This document shows positions 51,560 to 60,919 of a stretch of 64,000 nucleotides of DNA, in pieces. Numbering within the stretch: position 1 is the stretch's first letter; every line of letters begins with the position of its first letter. Made by a program: the position numbers and the translations under genes. This stretch comes from JABSSA01 sp039984715 (GTDB lineage Bacteria; Pseudomonadota; Alphaproteobacteria; Rhodobacterales; Rhodobacteraceae): the NCBI GenBank assembly GCA_039984715.1, contig JBDWUA010000012.1, forward strand, positions 1 through 64,000, written 5' to 3'. The notes under the pieces are model-generated. The model ran no database searches. It worked only from the letters and a program-made list of their open reading frames with translations, and was not told where the DNA came from.

Positions 51560-52333
51560 ATGTCCGACTCAGCTGTCATTGAAATTCGCGATCTGCACAA
51601 AGCTTACGGATCGCTAGAAGTCTTAAAAGGCGTCGACATTCTTGCCAATCGCGGGGACGTTGTGTCGCTTATTGGATCTTCGGGATCGGGTAAATCAACG
51701 TTGTTGCGGTGTTGCAATCTGCTTGAAGACAGTCAGCAAGGCGATGTGGTTTTTCAAGGCGAAGCCGTAAAGTGGCAGGGCAGTGGATTGACGCGCCGAC
51801 CGGGTGATCCAAAACAGGTTTTGCGCATTCGCACAAACCTGTCGATGGTGTTCCAACAATTCAATCTGTGGGCTCATATGACGATCCTGCAGAATGTCAT
51901 GGAAGCGCCTGTTACCGTTTTGCGGCGCGATCCTGTTGAGGCCGAAGCGGCTGCGCGACGGTATCTGGATCAGGTTGGCATTGGTGACAAATGCGATGTC
52001 TATCCGGCGCAATTGTCTGGCGGCCAACAACAACGCGCTGCGATTGCGCGGGCGTTGGCGATGGAACCCGAAGCGTTGTTGTTTGACGAACCGACGTCAG
52101 CCCTTGATCCTGAGCTGGAACAAGAGGTTGTCAAAGTTATCAAGGAATTGGCGCGTGAAGGTCGCACGATGCTAATCGTGACACATGACATGAAACTGGC
52201 AGCAGATGTGTCAGATCACGTGGTCTTTCTGCATCAAGGATTGATCGAAGAAGAAGGGGCGCCAGACACAGTGTTTGGTGCGCCAAAATCAGAGCGTTTG
52301 CGCGGATTTCTATCCGCGACACATGCCGCATAA
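51560..52333 (+). CDS. Polar amino acid-type ABC transporter ATP-binding protein
   Basis: A 257-residue ATPase of the HisP/GlnQ/OccP group: Walker A GSSGSGKST, Q-loop VFQQFNLWAHMT, signature LSGGQQQR, Walker B LLFDEPTSALDPE and THDMKLA. The NLWAHMT variant is typical of the opine/histidine/arginine branch. The ATG at 51560 is preferred over GTG 51551. First of an eight-gene unit. Confidence 0.94.
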   Translation: MSDSAVIEIRDLHKAYGSLEVLKGVDILANRGDVVSLIGSSGSGKSTLLRCCNLLEDSQQGDVVFQGEAVKWQGSGLTRRPGDPKQVLRIRTNLSMVFQQFNLWAHMTILQNVMEAPVTVLRRDPVEAEAAARRYLDQVGIGDKCDVYPAQLSGGQQQRAAIARALAMEPEALLFDEPTSALDPELEQEVVKVIKELAREGRTMLIVTHDMKLAADVSDHVVFLHQGLIEEEGAPDTVFGAPKSERLRGFLSATHAA

Positions 52334-52353
52334 GAAACCAGGGAGTATCTATC

Positions 52354-53085
52354 ATGAAAACCATTTTACTTGGCACAGTCGCGCTTGCATTGGGTGCTGG
52401 TCTTGCATTGGCGGACGGTCATGCAACAGTTCGTATGGGAACCGAGGGCGCATACCCTCCCTATAACTTCATCAACGATGCCGGCGAAGTTGACGGATTC
52501 GAGCGTGAATTGGGCGACGAGATGTGCGCACGCGCGGAACTGACCTGCGAATGGGTCAAGAACGATTGGGATAGCATCATCCCAAATCTCGTGTCGTCAA
52601 ACTATGATACAATCATGGCCGGCATGAGCATCACAGATGAGCGCGACGAAGTCATTGATTTCACGCAAGATTACTTCCCGCCTACCGCTTCGGCTTATGT
52701 CGCTGCCGCTGACGGTGCCGATTGGGAAGGTGGCGTTGTCGCCGCGCAAACCGCAACGATCCAAGCGGGTCACATTGCCTCAAGTGGCGCAACATTGGTT
52801 GAGTTTGCCACTCCAGAAGAAACCGTCGCAGCAGTGCGCAATGGCGAAGCAGACGCAGTTTTCGCTGATGCGGATTACCTTGCACCGCTGGTCGACGCAT
52901 CTGGCGGCGAGCTGGTCTTTGTTGGTGCCAAGGTTCCACTTGGTGGTGGCGTTGGCATGGGCTTGCGTGAATCTGACGCCGAATTGAAAGGCAAATTCGA
53001 CGCGGCCATCACTGCGATGAAAGAAGACGGTTCGTTGAACGCTCTGCTGGTCAAATGGTTCGGCGAAGAAACGGCGCTGTATTGA
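52354..53085 (+). CDS. Polar amino acid-type ABC transporter substrate-binding protein
   Basis: A 243-residue protein with a signal peptide (first about 20 residues, cut before DGHAT). SBP type 3: RMGTEGAYPPYNFIN, GFERELGDEMCARAELTCEWV with a likely disulfide between the two Cys, and WDSIIPNLVSSNYDTIMAGMSIT. The fold binds charged or polar amino acids and opines; the exact ligand is not predicted. A strong hairpin follows the stop, suited to raising binding-protein expression over the permeases. Confidence 0.94.
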   Translation: MKTILLGTVALALGAGLALADGHATVRMGTEGAYPPYNFINDAGEVDGFERELGDEMCARAELTCEWVKNDWDSIIPNLVSSNYDTIMAGMSITDERDEVIDFTQDYFPPTASAYVAAADGADWEGGVVAAQTATIQAGHIASSGATLVEFATPEETVAAVRNGEADAVFADADYLAPLVDASGGELVFVGAKVPLGGGVGMGLRESDAELKGKFDAAITAMKEDGSLNALLVKWFGEETALY

Positions 53086-53094
53086 TCCAAGGTT

Positions 53095-53119
53095 TTGGGC
53101 GGGGACTGACCCCGCCCAA
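53095..53119 (+). promoter_or_regulatory. Intercistronic hairpin between binding protein and permeases
   Basis: TTGGGCGGGG and CCCCGCCCAA form a perfect 10-base stem around ACTGA, 9 bp after the binding-protein stop. No T tract follows, so reading through is expected. Such hairpins stabilise the upstream transcript and lower downstream expression. Confidence 0.7.
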
Positions 53120-53132
53120 TTGCTGACCCAAG

Positions 53133-54017
53133 ATGTTTTCCCACTGCACCGATCCTGACACGCTGACTCGCGTGTGGTGGCTGACTTGCTACCTCACGAC
53201 TGGCGTGCATTTTTCCTTTTATTACAGTTTTCTCAAGGTCATCGGCATTCTGGCCGTGATCGCCCCTGTTGCACTGGCCTTTGGGTTTGGCGGGGCGATG
53301 GCTGCACGGTCTTCGGTGTTGCCGATATCGTTGCTAGGCAAAGGCTATATCGCCATCGTGCGCGGCGTGCCCGATATCGCGTTCTTTCTGTTCTTTGTGA
53401 TCGCACTGGATCAGGGGTTCGAATGGATACGTCACCAAGCGTTCTGCCCCGAATGGACCGACCCGATCCGTCAAGGCAATGATTTTCTAGTCTGCCCTCA
53501 AGCCAAGCTGCCTCTTGGCACGGCCCCGCAATCGATACATCAGGCCTATGCTTTTTTGCTGGCCATTATCACATTCGCACTGGTTTTTGGCGCGTTTGCC
53601 GCCAACGTAATTTTTGGCGCCATGCGCGCTGTGCCCAAGGCGCAAATTGAAACCGCCGAAGCGTATGGCATGTCGAGACGCCAGACCTTCTGGCGGGTGC
53701 TGGTTCCGCAAATGTGGGTCTTTGCCTTGCCGGGATTGTCGAACTTGTGGCAAGTGTTGCTGAAGTCGACGCCGCTGCTGTTCTTGTTAGGGATCGAAGA
53801 TGTTGTGTACTGGGCGCGCGAATTAGGAGGCACCAAGACACCGCAATTCACCGCCTATCCGCACGGTGATTTGCGCATGTGGTATTTCTTTGCGCTGCTG
53901 GTGTTTTATCTGATGATGACATGGGCGTCGGAAAAGGCGCTGAAACGTTTGATGGCGCGCCTGACACATGGTCAGGCCACGTCGGGCGGCGAAGCACAAC
54001 GCAAGGCGGCCGCGTAA
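53133..54017 (+). CDS. Polar amino acid-type ABC transporter permease (first)
   Basis: A 294-residue inner-membrane permease. It has about six membrane segments and the EAA loop ETAEAYGMSRRQTFWRVLVPQMW, typical of HisQ-type subunits. A longer extracytoplasmic loop with cysteines (about 105-125) is present. Its TAA overlaps the start of the second permease (TAATG). Confidence 0.92.
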   Translation: MFSHCTDPDTLTRVWWLTCYLTTGVHFSFYYSFLKVIGILAVIAPVALAFGFGGAMAARSSVLPISLLGKGYIAIVRGVPDIAFFLFFVIALDQGFEWIRHQAFCPEWTDPIRQGNDFLVCPQAKLPLGTAPQSIHQAYAFLLAIITFALVFGAFAANVIFGAMRAVPKAQIETAEAYGMSRRQTFWRVLVPQMWVFALPGLSNLWQVLLKSTPLLFLLGIEDVVYWARELGGTKTPQFTAYPHGDLRMWYFFALLVFYLMMTWASEKALKRLMARLTHGQATSGGEAQRKAAA

Positions 54018-54817
54018 TGAGCTGTTTGCAAACCATACAAGATTACGGATTACGGTCCCTTGGCTTTGGCGAACGCCTATTGCCGCGTAGTGATTTCACG
54101 TTGTGTGAACATTTCACCCTGATCGGGTCTGGCATGTTGTGGAACATATACTTTGGCATGCTGGCACTACTGGCGGGCTTTTTTCTGGCGACGGTCGTGG
54201 CGATGGGCAAAGCATCGTCCAACCCGTTTATCCAAAAACCGTCCGAATACTTTATCTTTTTGTTCCGGGGCTCGCCCCTGTTCATCCAGTTTTTCTTTGC
54301 CTATTTCGTGTTTCTCAACCTGAAAAGCGTACATCCCATCTTTGATCCGTTTACGGCTGCGTGGTTTGGGGCGTTGATTGTGCTGTTTTTGAACACCAGC
54401 GCGTACACTGCGGAAATCTTCTATGGGGCGCTGCAATCTATTCCTAAGGGCGATACCGAAGCTGCGGATGCCTATGGTCTAACGGGCTGGACGCGTTTCC
54501 GGCGCATCGTCTGGCCGACAATGTTGCGACTGGCATGGCCCGCATACACAAACGAAGCGATCTTTTTGTTCCATGCAACAACGCTGGTCTATTTTTCGGG
54601 GTTTCCCGCGCGGCAACAACGCGGTGACGCGCTGTATTATGCCAGATATTTCGCGGATATGACGTTTAACCCGTTTATTCCTTATCCCATCCTAGCGATG
54701 TATTTCATTCTTCTAACGTTAATCATTATCGGATTCTTTGGACTCGTGAACCGTCGCCTGAACAAGCATTTGCCTCAGGCCCCTCGGTTGCGTATTCGCC
54801 CAAATCTGATCCGGTAA
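54017..54817 (+). CDS. Polar amino acid-type ABC transporter permease (second)
   Basis: A 266-residue permease of HisM type. About five membrane segments and the EAA loop DTEAADAYGLTGWTRFRRIVWPTM. It starts with ATG 54017 overlapping the previous TAA; the longer frame overlaps the first permease and is not used. It pairs with the first permease. Its stop lies 2 bp before the next gene. Confidence 0.92.
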   Translation: MSCLQTIQDYGLRSLGFGERLLPRSDFTLCEHFTLIGSGMLWNIYFGMLALLAGFFLATVVAMGKASSNPFIQKPSEYFIFLFRGSPLFIQFFFAYFVFLNLKSVHPIFDPFTAAWFGALIVLFLNTSAYTAEIFYGALQSIPKGDTEAADAYGLTGWTRFRRIVWPTMLRLAWPAYTNEAIFLFHATTLVYFSGFPARQQRGDALYYARYFADMTFNPFIPYPILAMYFILLTLIIIGFFGLVNRRLNKHLPQAPRLRIRPNLIR

Positions 54818-54819
54818 AC

Positions 54820-56154
54820 ATGACGACTTTCATTCAAAACGACCCGGACATCCGCGCCTTGCGGCTTGCTGCGTGTGATTTGAATGGTGTGCCACGCGGC
54901 AAACGTGTGCCGGTATCCGCAGCAGACAAATCTTTGCAGGATGGAACGCGGTTTCCATTGTCTGTTCTTAATCTGGATATTTGGGGCAACGACATTCACG
55001 ACAGTCCGCTGGTCTTGGCCAGTGGCGATCAAGACGGCACGCTGCGTGCGACAGAACGTGGGTTTGTTCCGGTCCCTTGGTTACCCACACCCACAGCGCT
55101 TTTGCCAATCTGGATGTTTCACGAGGACGGAACACCCTTTGCGGGCGATCCACGTCACGTTTTGGCGGCTTGCGAACGACGGTTCACGGATATCGGTCTG
55201 CAACCGGTTGTCGCGCTTGAGCTGGAATTTCATTTGGTTGATGACAGTGGCGATGATCTGCAAGCGCCCGCATCCCCGCGATCTGGCCATCGATGTCAGG
55301 GTGGTGAAATTCTGTCATTGCAAGCCCTTGATCGGTTTGATGCGTTTTTCACTGAACTGTATGATGCGTGCGAAGCGATGGATATCCCTGCCGATACGGC
55401 CATTTCGGAATCCGGGCTTGGACAATATGAACTTAATCTGCAGCATCAACCTTCGGCATTGAAATCCGCCGATGATGCGTGGTTGTTCAAAATGCTGGTC
55501 AAAGGATTGGCACGTAAACACGCGTTTGCGGCGACTTTTATGGCAAAGCCGTATCCCGATCAGTCGGGCAGCGGGATGCACATGCATTTTTCGGTGTTGG
55601 ATTCCAAGGGACGTAACATTTTTGATGACGGCGGCCCGAATGGAACCCGCGAGATGCGCCACGCTATTGCGGGCTGTCTGAATGCATTGCCGGCTTGCAC
55701 GCTTGTGTTTGCCCCACATGCCAACAGTTACGACCGGTTTGTTCCGGGGGCGCACGCCCCCACATCCATATGCTGGGCCTATGAAAACAGGACTGTGGCC
55801 CTTCGTGTACCGTCGGGGGCACCGCAAGCACGTCGCATTGAACATCGCTTTGCAGGCGGGGATGCCAACCCATACCTATTGGTCGCAGCCGTTTTGGGGG
55901 CCGCGTTCACTGGATTGCAGGATGGTGTTGACCCCGGCCCTGCAATCACCGGCAACGCCTATGATCAGGACTTGCCGCAAACGCCTGAAACTTGGGCCAA
56001 TGCTATTGATCGCTTCGCCACCGATCCGCTTGCCTTGCGCATCTTTGGCCAAACACTGATCGACAATTTGGTTATGACCAAGCGCCAAGAAATCCGCCGG
56101 ATGGCTGACCTGTCGCGGGCAGAGCAAATGCGTGTCTATCTCGACAGTGTCTAG
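54820..56154 (+). CDS. Glutamine synthetase-like gamma-glutamyl ligase (PuuA-like), copy 1
   Basis: A 444-residue protein of the GS family. Motifs: the N-terminal beta-grasp with DLNGVPRGKRVP, metal-binding VALELEFHLVD, GQYELNLQH, the SGSGMHMHFS region, and NRTVALRVPS. Members of this branch ligate glutamate to amines such as putrescine rather than to ammonia. It follows the permease genes and precedes the amidotransferase, so the transported compound is probably glutamylated here. Confidence 0.88.
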   Translation: MTTFIQNDPDIRALRLAACDLNGVPRGKRVPVSAADKSLQDGTRFPLSVLNLDIWGNDIHDSPLVLASGDQDGTLRATERGFVPVPWLPTPTALLPIWMFHEDGTPFAGDPRHVLAACERRFTDIGLQPVVALELEFHLVDDSGDDLQAPASPRSGHRCQGGEILSLQALDRFDAFFTELYDACEAMDIPADTAISESGLGQYELNLQHQPSALKSADDAWLFKMLVKGLARKHAFAATFMAKPYPDQSGSGMHMHFSVLDSKGRNIFDDGGPNGTREMRHAIAGCLNALPACTLVFAPHANSYDRFVPGAHAPTSICWAYENRTVALRVPSGAPQARRIEHRFAGGDANPYLLVAAVLGAAFTGLQDGVDPGPAITGNAYDQDLPQTPETWANAIDRFATDPLALRIFGQTLIDNLVMTKRQEIRRMADLSRAEQMRVYLDSV

Positions 56155-56194
56155 ATGCACCGTTAGGTAAGTTGCGTAACGTATTAGGTGATCC

Positions 56195-56878
56195 ATGAAA
56201 GTCGGAATTCTTCAAACCGGTCACGCGCCCGAGCAAGTCATTGGCACTTTGGGTGACTATGATCAGATGTTCGCGCGCTTATTGGAACCACATGGTATTG
56301 AATGCCAGAACTGGGCCGTTGTTGACGGTGTTTTTCCGGATGGGGCCGAGGCCGCGGACGGGTGGTTGGTCACCGGGTCGCGGCATGGCGCATACGAAGA
56401 TCATGATTGGATTCCCCCGCTAGAAGGTTTGATCCGTTCCATCCAATCCAGTGGACGCCCAATGGTTGGCATTTGCTTTGGCCACCAGATCATTGCGCAG
56501 GCCTTAGGTGGGCGCGTGGTCAAATTTGAGGGCGGTTGGGCGATTGGGCGACAACGCTATTCCTATAACGGTCGTGAAATCACAGTGAACGCGTGGCATC
56601 AGGATCAGGTTGTGGACATTCCTCCCGGCGCTAAAGTGTCCGTGTCTTCAGAGTTTTGCGCAAATGCGGGTTTGGTTTATGGCAATCAAATCTGGACCAT
56701 TCAACCGCATCCGGAATTTGGGTCCGAAATGGTCGAGGCACTGACAACACACCGCGCCCCCGGCATCGTCGCACCGGACCGGATCGCCAAAGCGTTGGAC
56801 GATTTGGACAAGCCGACAGATCGGATGGCAATCATGGCCGAAATTGCGGATTTCCTAAAGCAAGGCCAATTGACATGA
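56195..56878 (+). CDS. Class I glutamine amidotransferase-like protein
   Basis: A 227-residue class I GATase fold with the nucleophile Cys in VGICFGHQIIAQALGG and the His/Glu in QPHPEFG. No synthetase domain is attached. In the gamma-glutamyl amine pathway a hydrolase (PuuD type) removes the glutamyl group; this protein could do that, but it is closer to GuaA-type GATases. It overlaps the following start by four bases (ATGA). Confidence 0.88.
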   Translation: MKVGILQTGHAPEQVIGTLGDYDQMFARLLEPHGIECQNWAVVDGVFPDGAEAADGWLVTGSRHGAYEDHDWIPPLEGLIRSIQSSGRPMVGICFGHQIIAQALGGRVVKFEGGWAIGRQRYSYNGREITVNAWHQDQVVDIPPGAKVSVSSEFCANAGLVYGNQIWTIQPHPEFGSEMVEALTTHRAPGIVAPDRIAKALDDLDKPTDRMAIMAEIADFLKQGQLT

Positions 56879-58233
56879 GCGATTGGATCGCAGCCTTGCC
56901 CGATGCGGCACGTGCTTATTTGGATGGGCGCCGTCTGGACGAAGTCGAATGCATCATCTCTGACATCCCGGGCATTGCACGGGGAAAGGCAGTGCCCGCC
57001 AGCAAATTCGCGCGTCAGGATTTCTTTTATCTGCCGGACAGCATCTATTACCAAACGATCACAGGCGATTGGGCAGAGGCCGCCGGTGACGAAGGCTTCA
57101 TCGAAAAAGACATGTCCTTGCACCCCGATATGTCCACGGCAAGTGCTGCCCCGTGGACTGGTGACTGGACATTGCAAGTGATCCATGACGCCTATGATCG
57201 CAAAGGCGACCCCGTCGAATATGCGCCGCGCAATGTGCTAAAGCGCGTGGTCGATCTGTATCACAAGAAGGGGTTGAACCCGATTGTCGCCCCCGAGATG
57301 GAATTTTTCCTGATCGCGCGCAATCTGGACCCGGCCCGTGACATCGAACCGATGACGGGCCGCTCCGGTCGACCGGCGGCGGCGCGACAGGCCTATTCAA
57401 TGACGGCTGTTGATGAATTTGGGCCCGTTATTGACGACATCTATGACTTTGCCGAAGCCCAAGGATTTGAAATCGACGGGATCACGCAAGAAGGTGGCGC
57501 GGGGCAGTTGGAAATCAATTTGCGTCACGGCGACCCGGTCAAGCTGGCTGATGAGGTATTCTATTTCAAACGGATCATTCGCGAGGCTGCGTTGCGCCAC
57601 GATTGTTTCGCGACCTTTATGGCAAAGCCAATCGCCAACGAACCCGGGTCGGCCATGCATATCCATCATTCAATCCTTGATCTTGAAACCGGCAAGAACG
57701 TTTTTGTCGGTCCTCAGGGCGGCGAAACGGATGCGTTTTTCCACTTTATCGCAGGGCTTCAAAACCATTTGCCGTCTGCCTTGGCCGTGATGGCCCCTTA
57801 TGTGAACAGTTACCGGCGTTATGTGAAGGATCACGCGGCACCGATCAATCTGGAATGGGCGCGCGACAATCGCACAACAGGCATTCGCATACCCCTGTCC
57901 AGCCTTGAAGCACGCCGCGTGGAAAACCGGATCGCCGGAATGGACTGTAACCCCTATCTTGGGATCGCCGCATCACTGGCGTGTGGGTATCTTGGATTGG
58001 TCGAAGAACGCCGCCCCATGGCGCAGTATCGCGGCGATGCCTATGACGGCGAAGGTGACCTTCCCCGCGTTATGGGCGATGCATTGGACCGGTTTGAACA
58101 GGCAACAGATTTGCATGATGTTTTGGGTCCGGAATTTGCTCGGGTGTATTCGGCCGTCAAACGCGCTGAATACGAGGAGTTTTTATCCGTGATCAGCCCA
58201 TGGGAACGTGAATTTCTGTTGTTAAATGTCTAA
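56875..58233 (+). CDS. Glutamine synthetase-like gamma-glutamyl ligase (PuuA-like), copy 2
   Basis: A 452-residue second GS-family protein, distinct from copy 1. Motifs: IISDIPGIARGKAVP, EMEFFLIAR, GAGQLEINLRHGD, EPGSAMHIHHS, and NRTTGIRIPLS. The active-site histidines are kept (HIHH). Two GS-like paralogues in one unit suggest two amine substrates or a hetero-oligomer. The start is ATG 56875, overlapping the GATase stop. Confidence 0.88.
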   Translation: MSDWIAALPDAARAYLDGRRLDEVECIISDIPGIARGKAVPASKFARQDFFYLPDSIYYQTITGDWAEAAGDEGFIEKDMSLHPDMSTASAAPWTGDWTLQVIHDAYDRKGDPVEYAPRNVLKRVVDLYHKKGLNPIVAPEMEFFLIARNLDPARDIEPMTGRSGRPAAARQAYSMTAVDEFGPVIDDIYDFAEAQGFEIDGITQEGGAGQLEINLRHGDPVKLADEVFYFKRIIREAALRHDCFATFMAKPIANEPGSAMHIHHSILDLETGKNVFVGPQGGETDAFFHFIAGLQNHLPSALAVMAPYVNSYRRYVKDHAAPINLEWARDNRTTGIRIPLSSLEARRVENRIAGMDCNPYLGIAASLACGYLGLVEERRPMAQYRGDAYDGEGDLPRVMGDALDRFEQATDLHDVLGPEFARVYSAVKRAEYEEFLSVISPWEREFLLLNV

Positions 58234-58248
58234 TTTGGTTTGCCTGTT

Positions 58249-59550
58249 GTGAACTTGCTGTTCGCCAATGACCGCCGCGGGACTTATCCCCCCAGCTGGT
58301 ATGCTGACACTGTCGCGCATTTGCCAAAGTTCGACATGTTGAAAGGTGCGGCACATGCGGATGTTTGCATTGTTGGTGCAGGCTACACTGGGCTAAGTGC
58401 TGCGGTGTCATTGGCAAAAGCTGGTCGCAAGATCATTGTGCTGGACGCACAACGCGTTGGGTTTGGCGCATCTGGTCGCAATGGCGGTCAGTTGGGCAGC
58501 GGTCAGCGGGTTGAGCAACCCAAGTTGGAAAAGATGCTTGGGCGCGATACGGCCCGCCATCTTTGGACTTTGGGCGAAGAGGCGAAATCCCATGTCAAAG
58601 GTTTGATCGCAGACAATAACATTGCCTGCCACCTTAAACCGGGCATCGCTTGGGCCGCCGAAAGTGCCGCCGCGACAGACGAATTGCATCACTACGCCGC
58701 TCATATGGCGCAGCATTACGGCTATGATATCGACACTTTCGACAGCGCGGGTTTTGGTGAAATTTGCCCCTCGCCCGCGTATGATGGCGGTGTGCTGGAC
58801 AAAGGTGCCGGGCATTTGCACCCATTGGCCTTTGCCTTGGGGCTTGCTCGCGCAGCGCGCGATGCAGGCGTTATTATTTGCGAGGGCAGCGCCGTTCACG
58901 ACATTCGTCATGGATCCAAAATAACCGTGCGGACCGATGCAGGTCACGTGGAAACGGACCACCTGATTTTGGCCTGTAACGGGTATTTGGGCGGGCTAAA
59001 CCGACGTGTCGCAGCACGGGTTATGCCCATCAACAATTTCATCGCTGCAACTGAACCGTTAGGTGACGACGCCGTCCGGGTCCTGAAACGCGACATAGCC
59101 GTTTCGGATGATCGGTTTGTCGTCAATTATTTCCGGCTAAGCCATGACAAACGGCTGCTGTTTGGTGGCGGCGAAAGCTATGGATACAAGTTTCCCAAAG
59201 ACATTTCGGCCGTGGTGCGTAAACCAATGACCGAAATTTTCCCACATCTCAAAGACATCCGCATCGATTACGCGTGGGGCGGAACATTGGCCATAACAAT
59301 GAAGCGGCTACCCTATTTGGCACGGCTGGCCCCAAATGTACTGTCTGCATCCGGATATTCAGGGTATGGGGTCGGTACGGCCACCCATGCTGGCCACCTT
59401 ATGGCGCGTGCCATTGAAGGCCAGACAGATGGCTTTGATACGATGGCTGCAATTCCCTCAACGCCATTTCCGGGCGGGCCTGCTTTGCGCAATCCCCTGC
59501 TTGCTCTTGCAATGACCTGGTACGCATTGCGCGATCGACTGGGCGTTTAA
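58249..59550 (+). CDS. FAD-dependent oxidase (gamma-glutamylputrescine oxidase-like)
   Basis: A 433-residue DAO-type flavoprotein. The Rossmann motif is ADVCIVGAGYTGLSAAVSLA, followed by FGASGRNGGQLGSGQ, and it has the C-terminal GYSGYGVGTATHAGHLMARAIEG block. PuuB-like proteins oxidise the gamma-glutamyl-amine to an aldehyde. The start is set at GTG 58249 (NLLFANDRRGTYPPSWY), matching PuuB starts; TTG 58240 is possible. Last gene of the unit. The aldehyde dehydrogenase (PuuC) step is not in the window. Confidence 0.88.
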   Translation: MNLLFANDRRGTYPPSWYADTVAHLPKFDMLKGAAHADVCIVGAGYTGLSAAVSLAKAGRKIIVLDAQRVGFGASGRNGGQLGSGQRVEQPKLEKMLGRDTARHLWTLGEEAKSHVKGLIADNNIACHLKPGIAWAAESAAATDELHHYAAHMAQHYGYDIDTFDSAGFGEICPSPAYDGGVLDKGAGHLHPLAFALGLARAARDAGVIICEGSAVHDIRHGSKITVRTDAGHVETDHLILACNGYLGGLNRRVAARVMPINNFIAATEPLGDDAVRVLKRDIAVSDDRFVVNYFRLSHDKRLLFGGGESYGYKFPKDISAVVRKPMTEIFPHLKDIRIDYAWGGTLAITMKRLPYLARLAPNVLSASGYSGYGVGTATHAGHLMARAIEGQTDGFDTMAAIPSTPFPGGPALRNPLLALAMTWYALRDRLGV

Positions 59551-59679
59551 CTTCCGAATTCCAACATATCTACATGCGTCGGCTCGCGGTAGAACGCCGC
59601 GTAATTCATGTCACAAAGAATTTGGCATTTCCGAATGATTGTTTTACTATTTTGAAATCTGATCATAAGGGCATCTAAA

Positions 59680-60858
59680 ATGACTCTACCTGATATGCAC
59701 ATGTCCGAACCCATCCCCGAAGCTGCGCGGGTCGAAATCGACCGCATGCTGCAAAGCGGGGATTTGTTTCGCTACACCGCTTCCGAGAACGCGCCCGTCA
59801 CGCTCCTGGAAACAGAATTCGCGTCCCTGATGGGTACGAAATACGCGCTGGCCGTTTCGTCCTGTTCGGCCGCGTTGTTCTTGTCATTGAAGGCTCTCGA
59901 TCTACCGCGCGATTCTCAGGTCTTGATCCCCGGCTTTACCTTCGCCGCAGTTCCTTCGGCGGTAATCCATGCGGATTGCATCCCGGTTCTATGCGAAGTC
60001 GGTGACAATTACCGCATCGACATTCAGGATTTCGCTCAAAAACTACCCAATGTTAAGGCGGTTATCATCAGCCATATGCGCGGACACACGTCCGACATGG
60101 ATGCCATTTTGGATTTGTGCCGCGATGCCGATGTACCCGTGATCGAAGACGCGGCGCATTCACTGGGAACACTTTGGCATGGCAACAAGATCGGCACGCT
60201 TGGCCGCATCGGTTGCTTTTCCTTTCAATCCTACAAAATGATCAATGCCGGCGAAGGTGGTATCCTAATCACCGACGATGCGGATTTGGTTGCCCGTGCT
60301 GTGATCATGTCTGGCGCATATGAACATAACTGGAAAAAGCATGATCTGCTGCAGGCTCCATTCACCAAATGGCAAAACAAACTGCCGCTTTACAATCTGC
60401 GTATGTCCAACTTGTCTGCCGCTGTGATACGGCCACAACTGCCACATCTGGCACAACGTGTGGCAGATGGTTTGTCCAACCACGACTATGTCGCGGCCCG
60501 TTTGAACGACAGCCTGTGGATTGACGTCCCTGCCCCACTTGCTCCGGAGACCCGCGCACCGGATTCGATCCAGTTCAACTTGACCGGCGTGACCGATCAC
60601 GAAGTACAGGCCTTTGTCAAAATCGCCACTGACAACGGCGTCAAAGTGCAAGTGTTCGGGCAATCATCCGACAATGCCCGTGCGTTCTGGAATTGGAAAT
60701 TCTTACCCCACCAACAAGATTTACCCAGAACCAAAGACATGCTGATGCGCGCTTGCGACGTTCGTTTGCCAGTTCACTGGCAAAAAGACACACTGGACGG
60801 GGTAATCGAAACCTTGCTGAACGCAATTGACACAGTCGCGCGCGCACGCGCCGCGTGA
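59680..60858 (+). CDS. DegT/DnrJ/EryC1/StrS-family aminotransferase
   Basis: A 392-residue PLP enzyme of the sugar aminotransferase fold: FRYTASENAPVTLLETEFASLMGTKYALAVSSCSAALFLSLKAL, then VIEDAAHSLG, and the PLP lysine in FSFQSYKMINAGEGG. Such enzymes usually aminate keto-sugar nucleotides. Here no sugar nucleotide, glycosyltransferase or surface polysaccharide gene is nearby, so its substrate is unclear. Start ATG 59680. Confidence 0.85.
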   Translation: MTLPDMHMSEPIPEAARVEIDRMLQSGDLFRYTASENAPVTLLETEFASLMGTKYALAVSSCSAALFLSLKALDLPRDSQVLIPGFTFAAVPSAVIHADCIPVLCEVGDNYRIDIQDFAQKLPNVKAVIISHMRGHTSDMDAILDLCRDADVPVIEDAAHSLGTLWHGNKIGTLGRIGCFSFQSYKMINAGEGGILITDDADLVARAVIMSGAYEHNWKKHDLLQAPFTKWQNKLPLYNLRMSNLSAAVIRPQLPHLAQRVADGLSNHDYVAARLNDSLWIDVPAPLAPETRAPDSIQFNLTGVTDHEVQAFVKIATDNGVKVQVFGQSSDNARAFWNWKFLPHQQDLPRTKDMLMRACDVRLPVHWQKDTLDGVIETLLNAIDTVARARAA

Positions 60859-60874
60859 TGGAATAAGGGACGGT

Positions 60875-60915
60875 GGGCGGGGCGTCTTTCCGCGCAGCGG
60901 AAACAGCGTCCGCCC
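60875..60915. terminator. Two-part hairpin between convergent DegT and phaR genes
   Basis: Outer arms GGGCGG (60875-60880) and CCGCCC (60910-60915) plus inner arms TTTCCGC (60887-60893) and GCGGAAA (60897-60903) form a long stem with an internal loop. It lies just after the DegT stop and just before the phaR stop (convergent), and could serve both strands. Confidence 0.45.
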
Positions 60916-60919
60916 AAAG

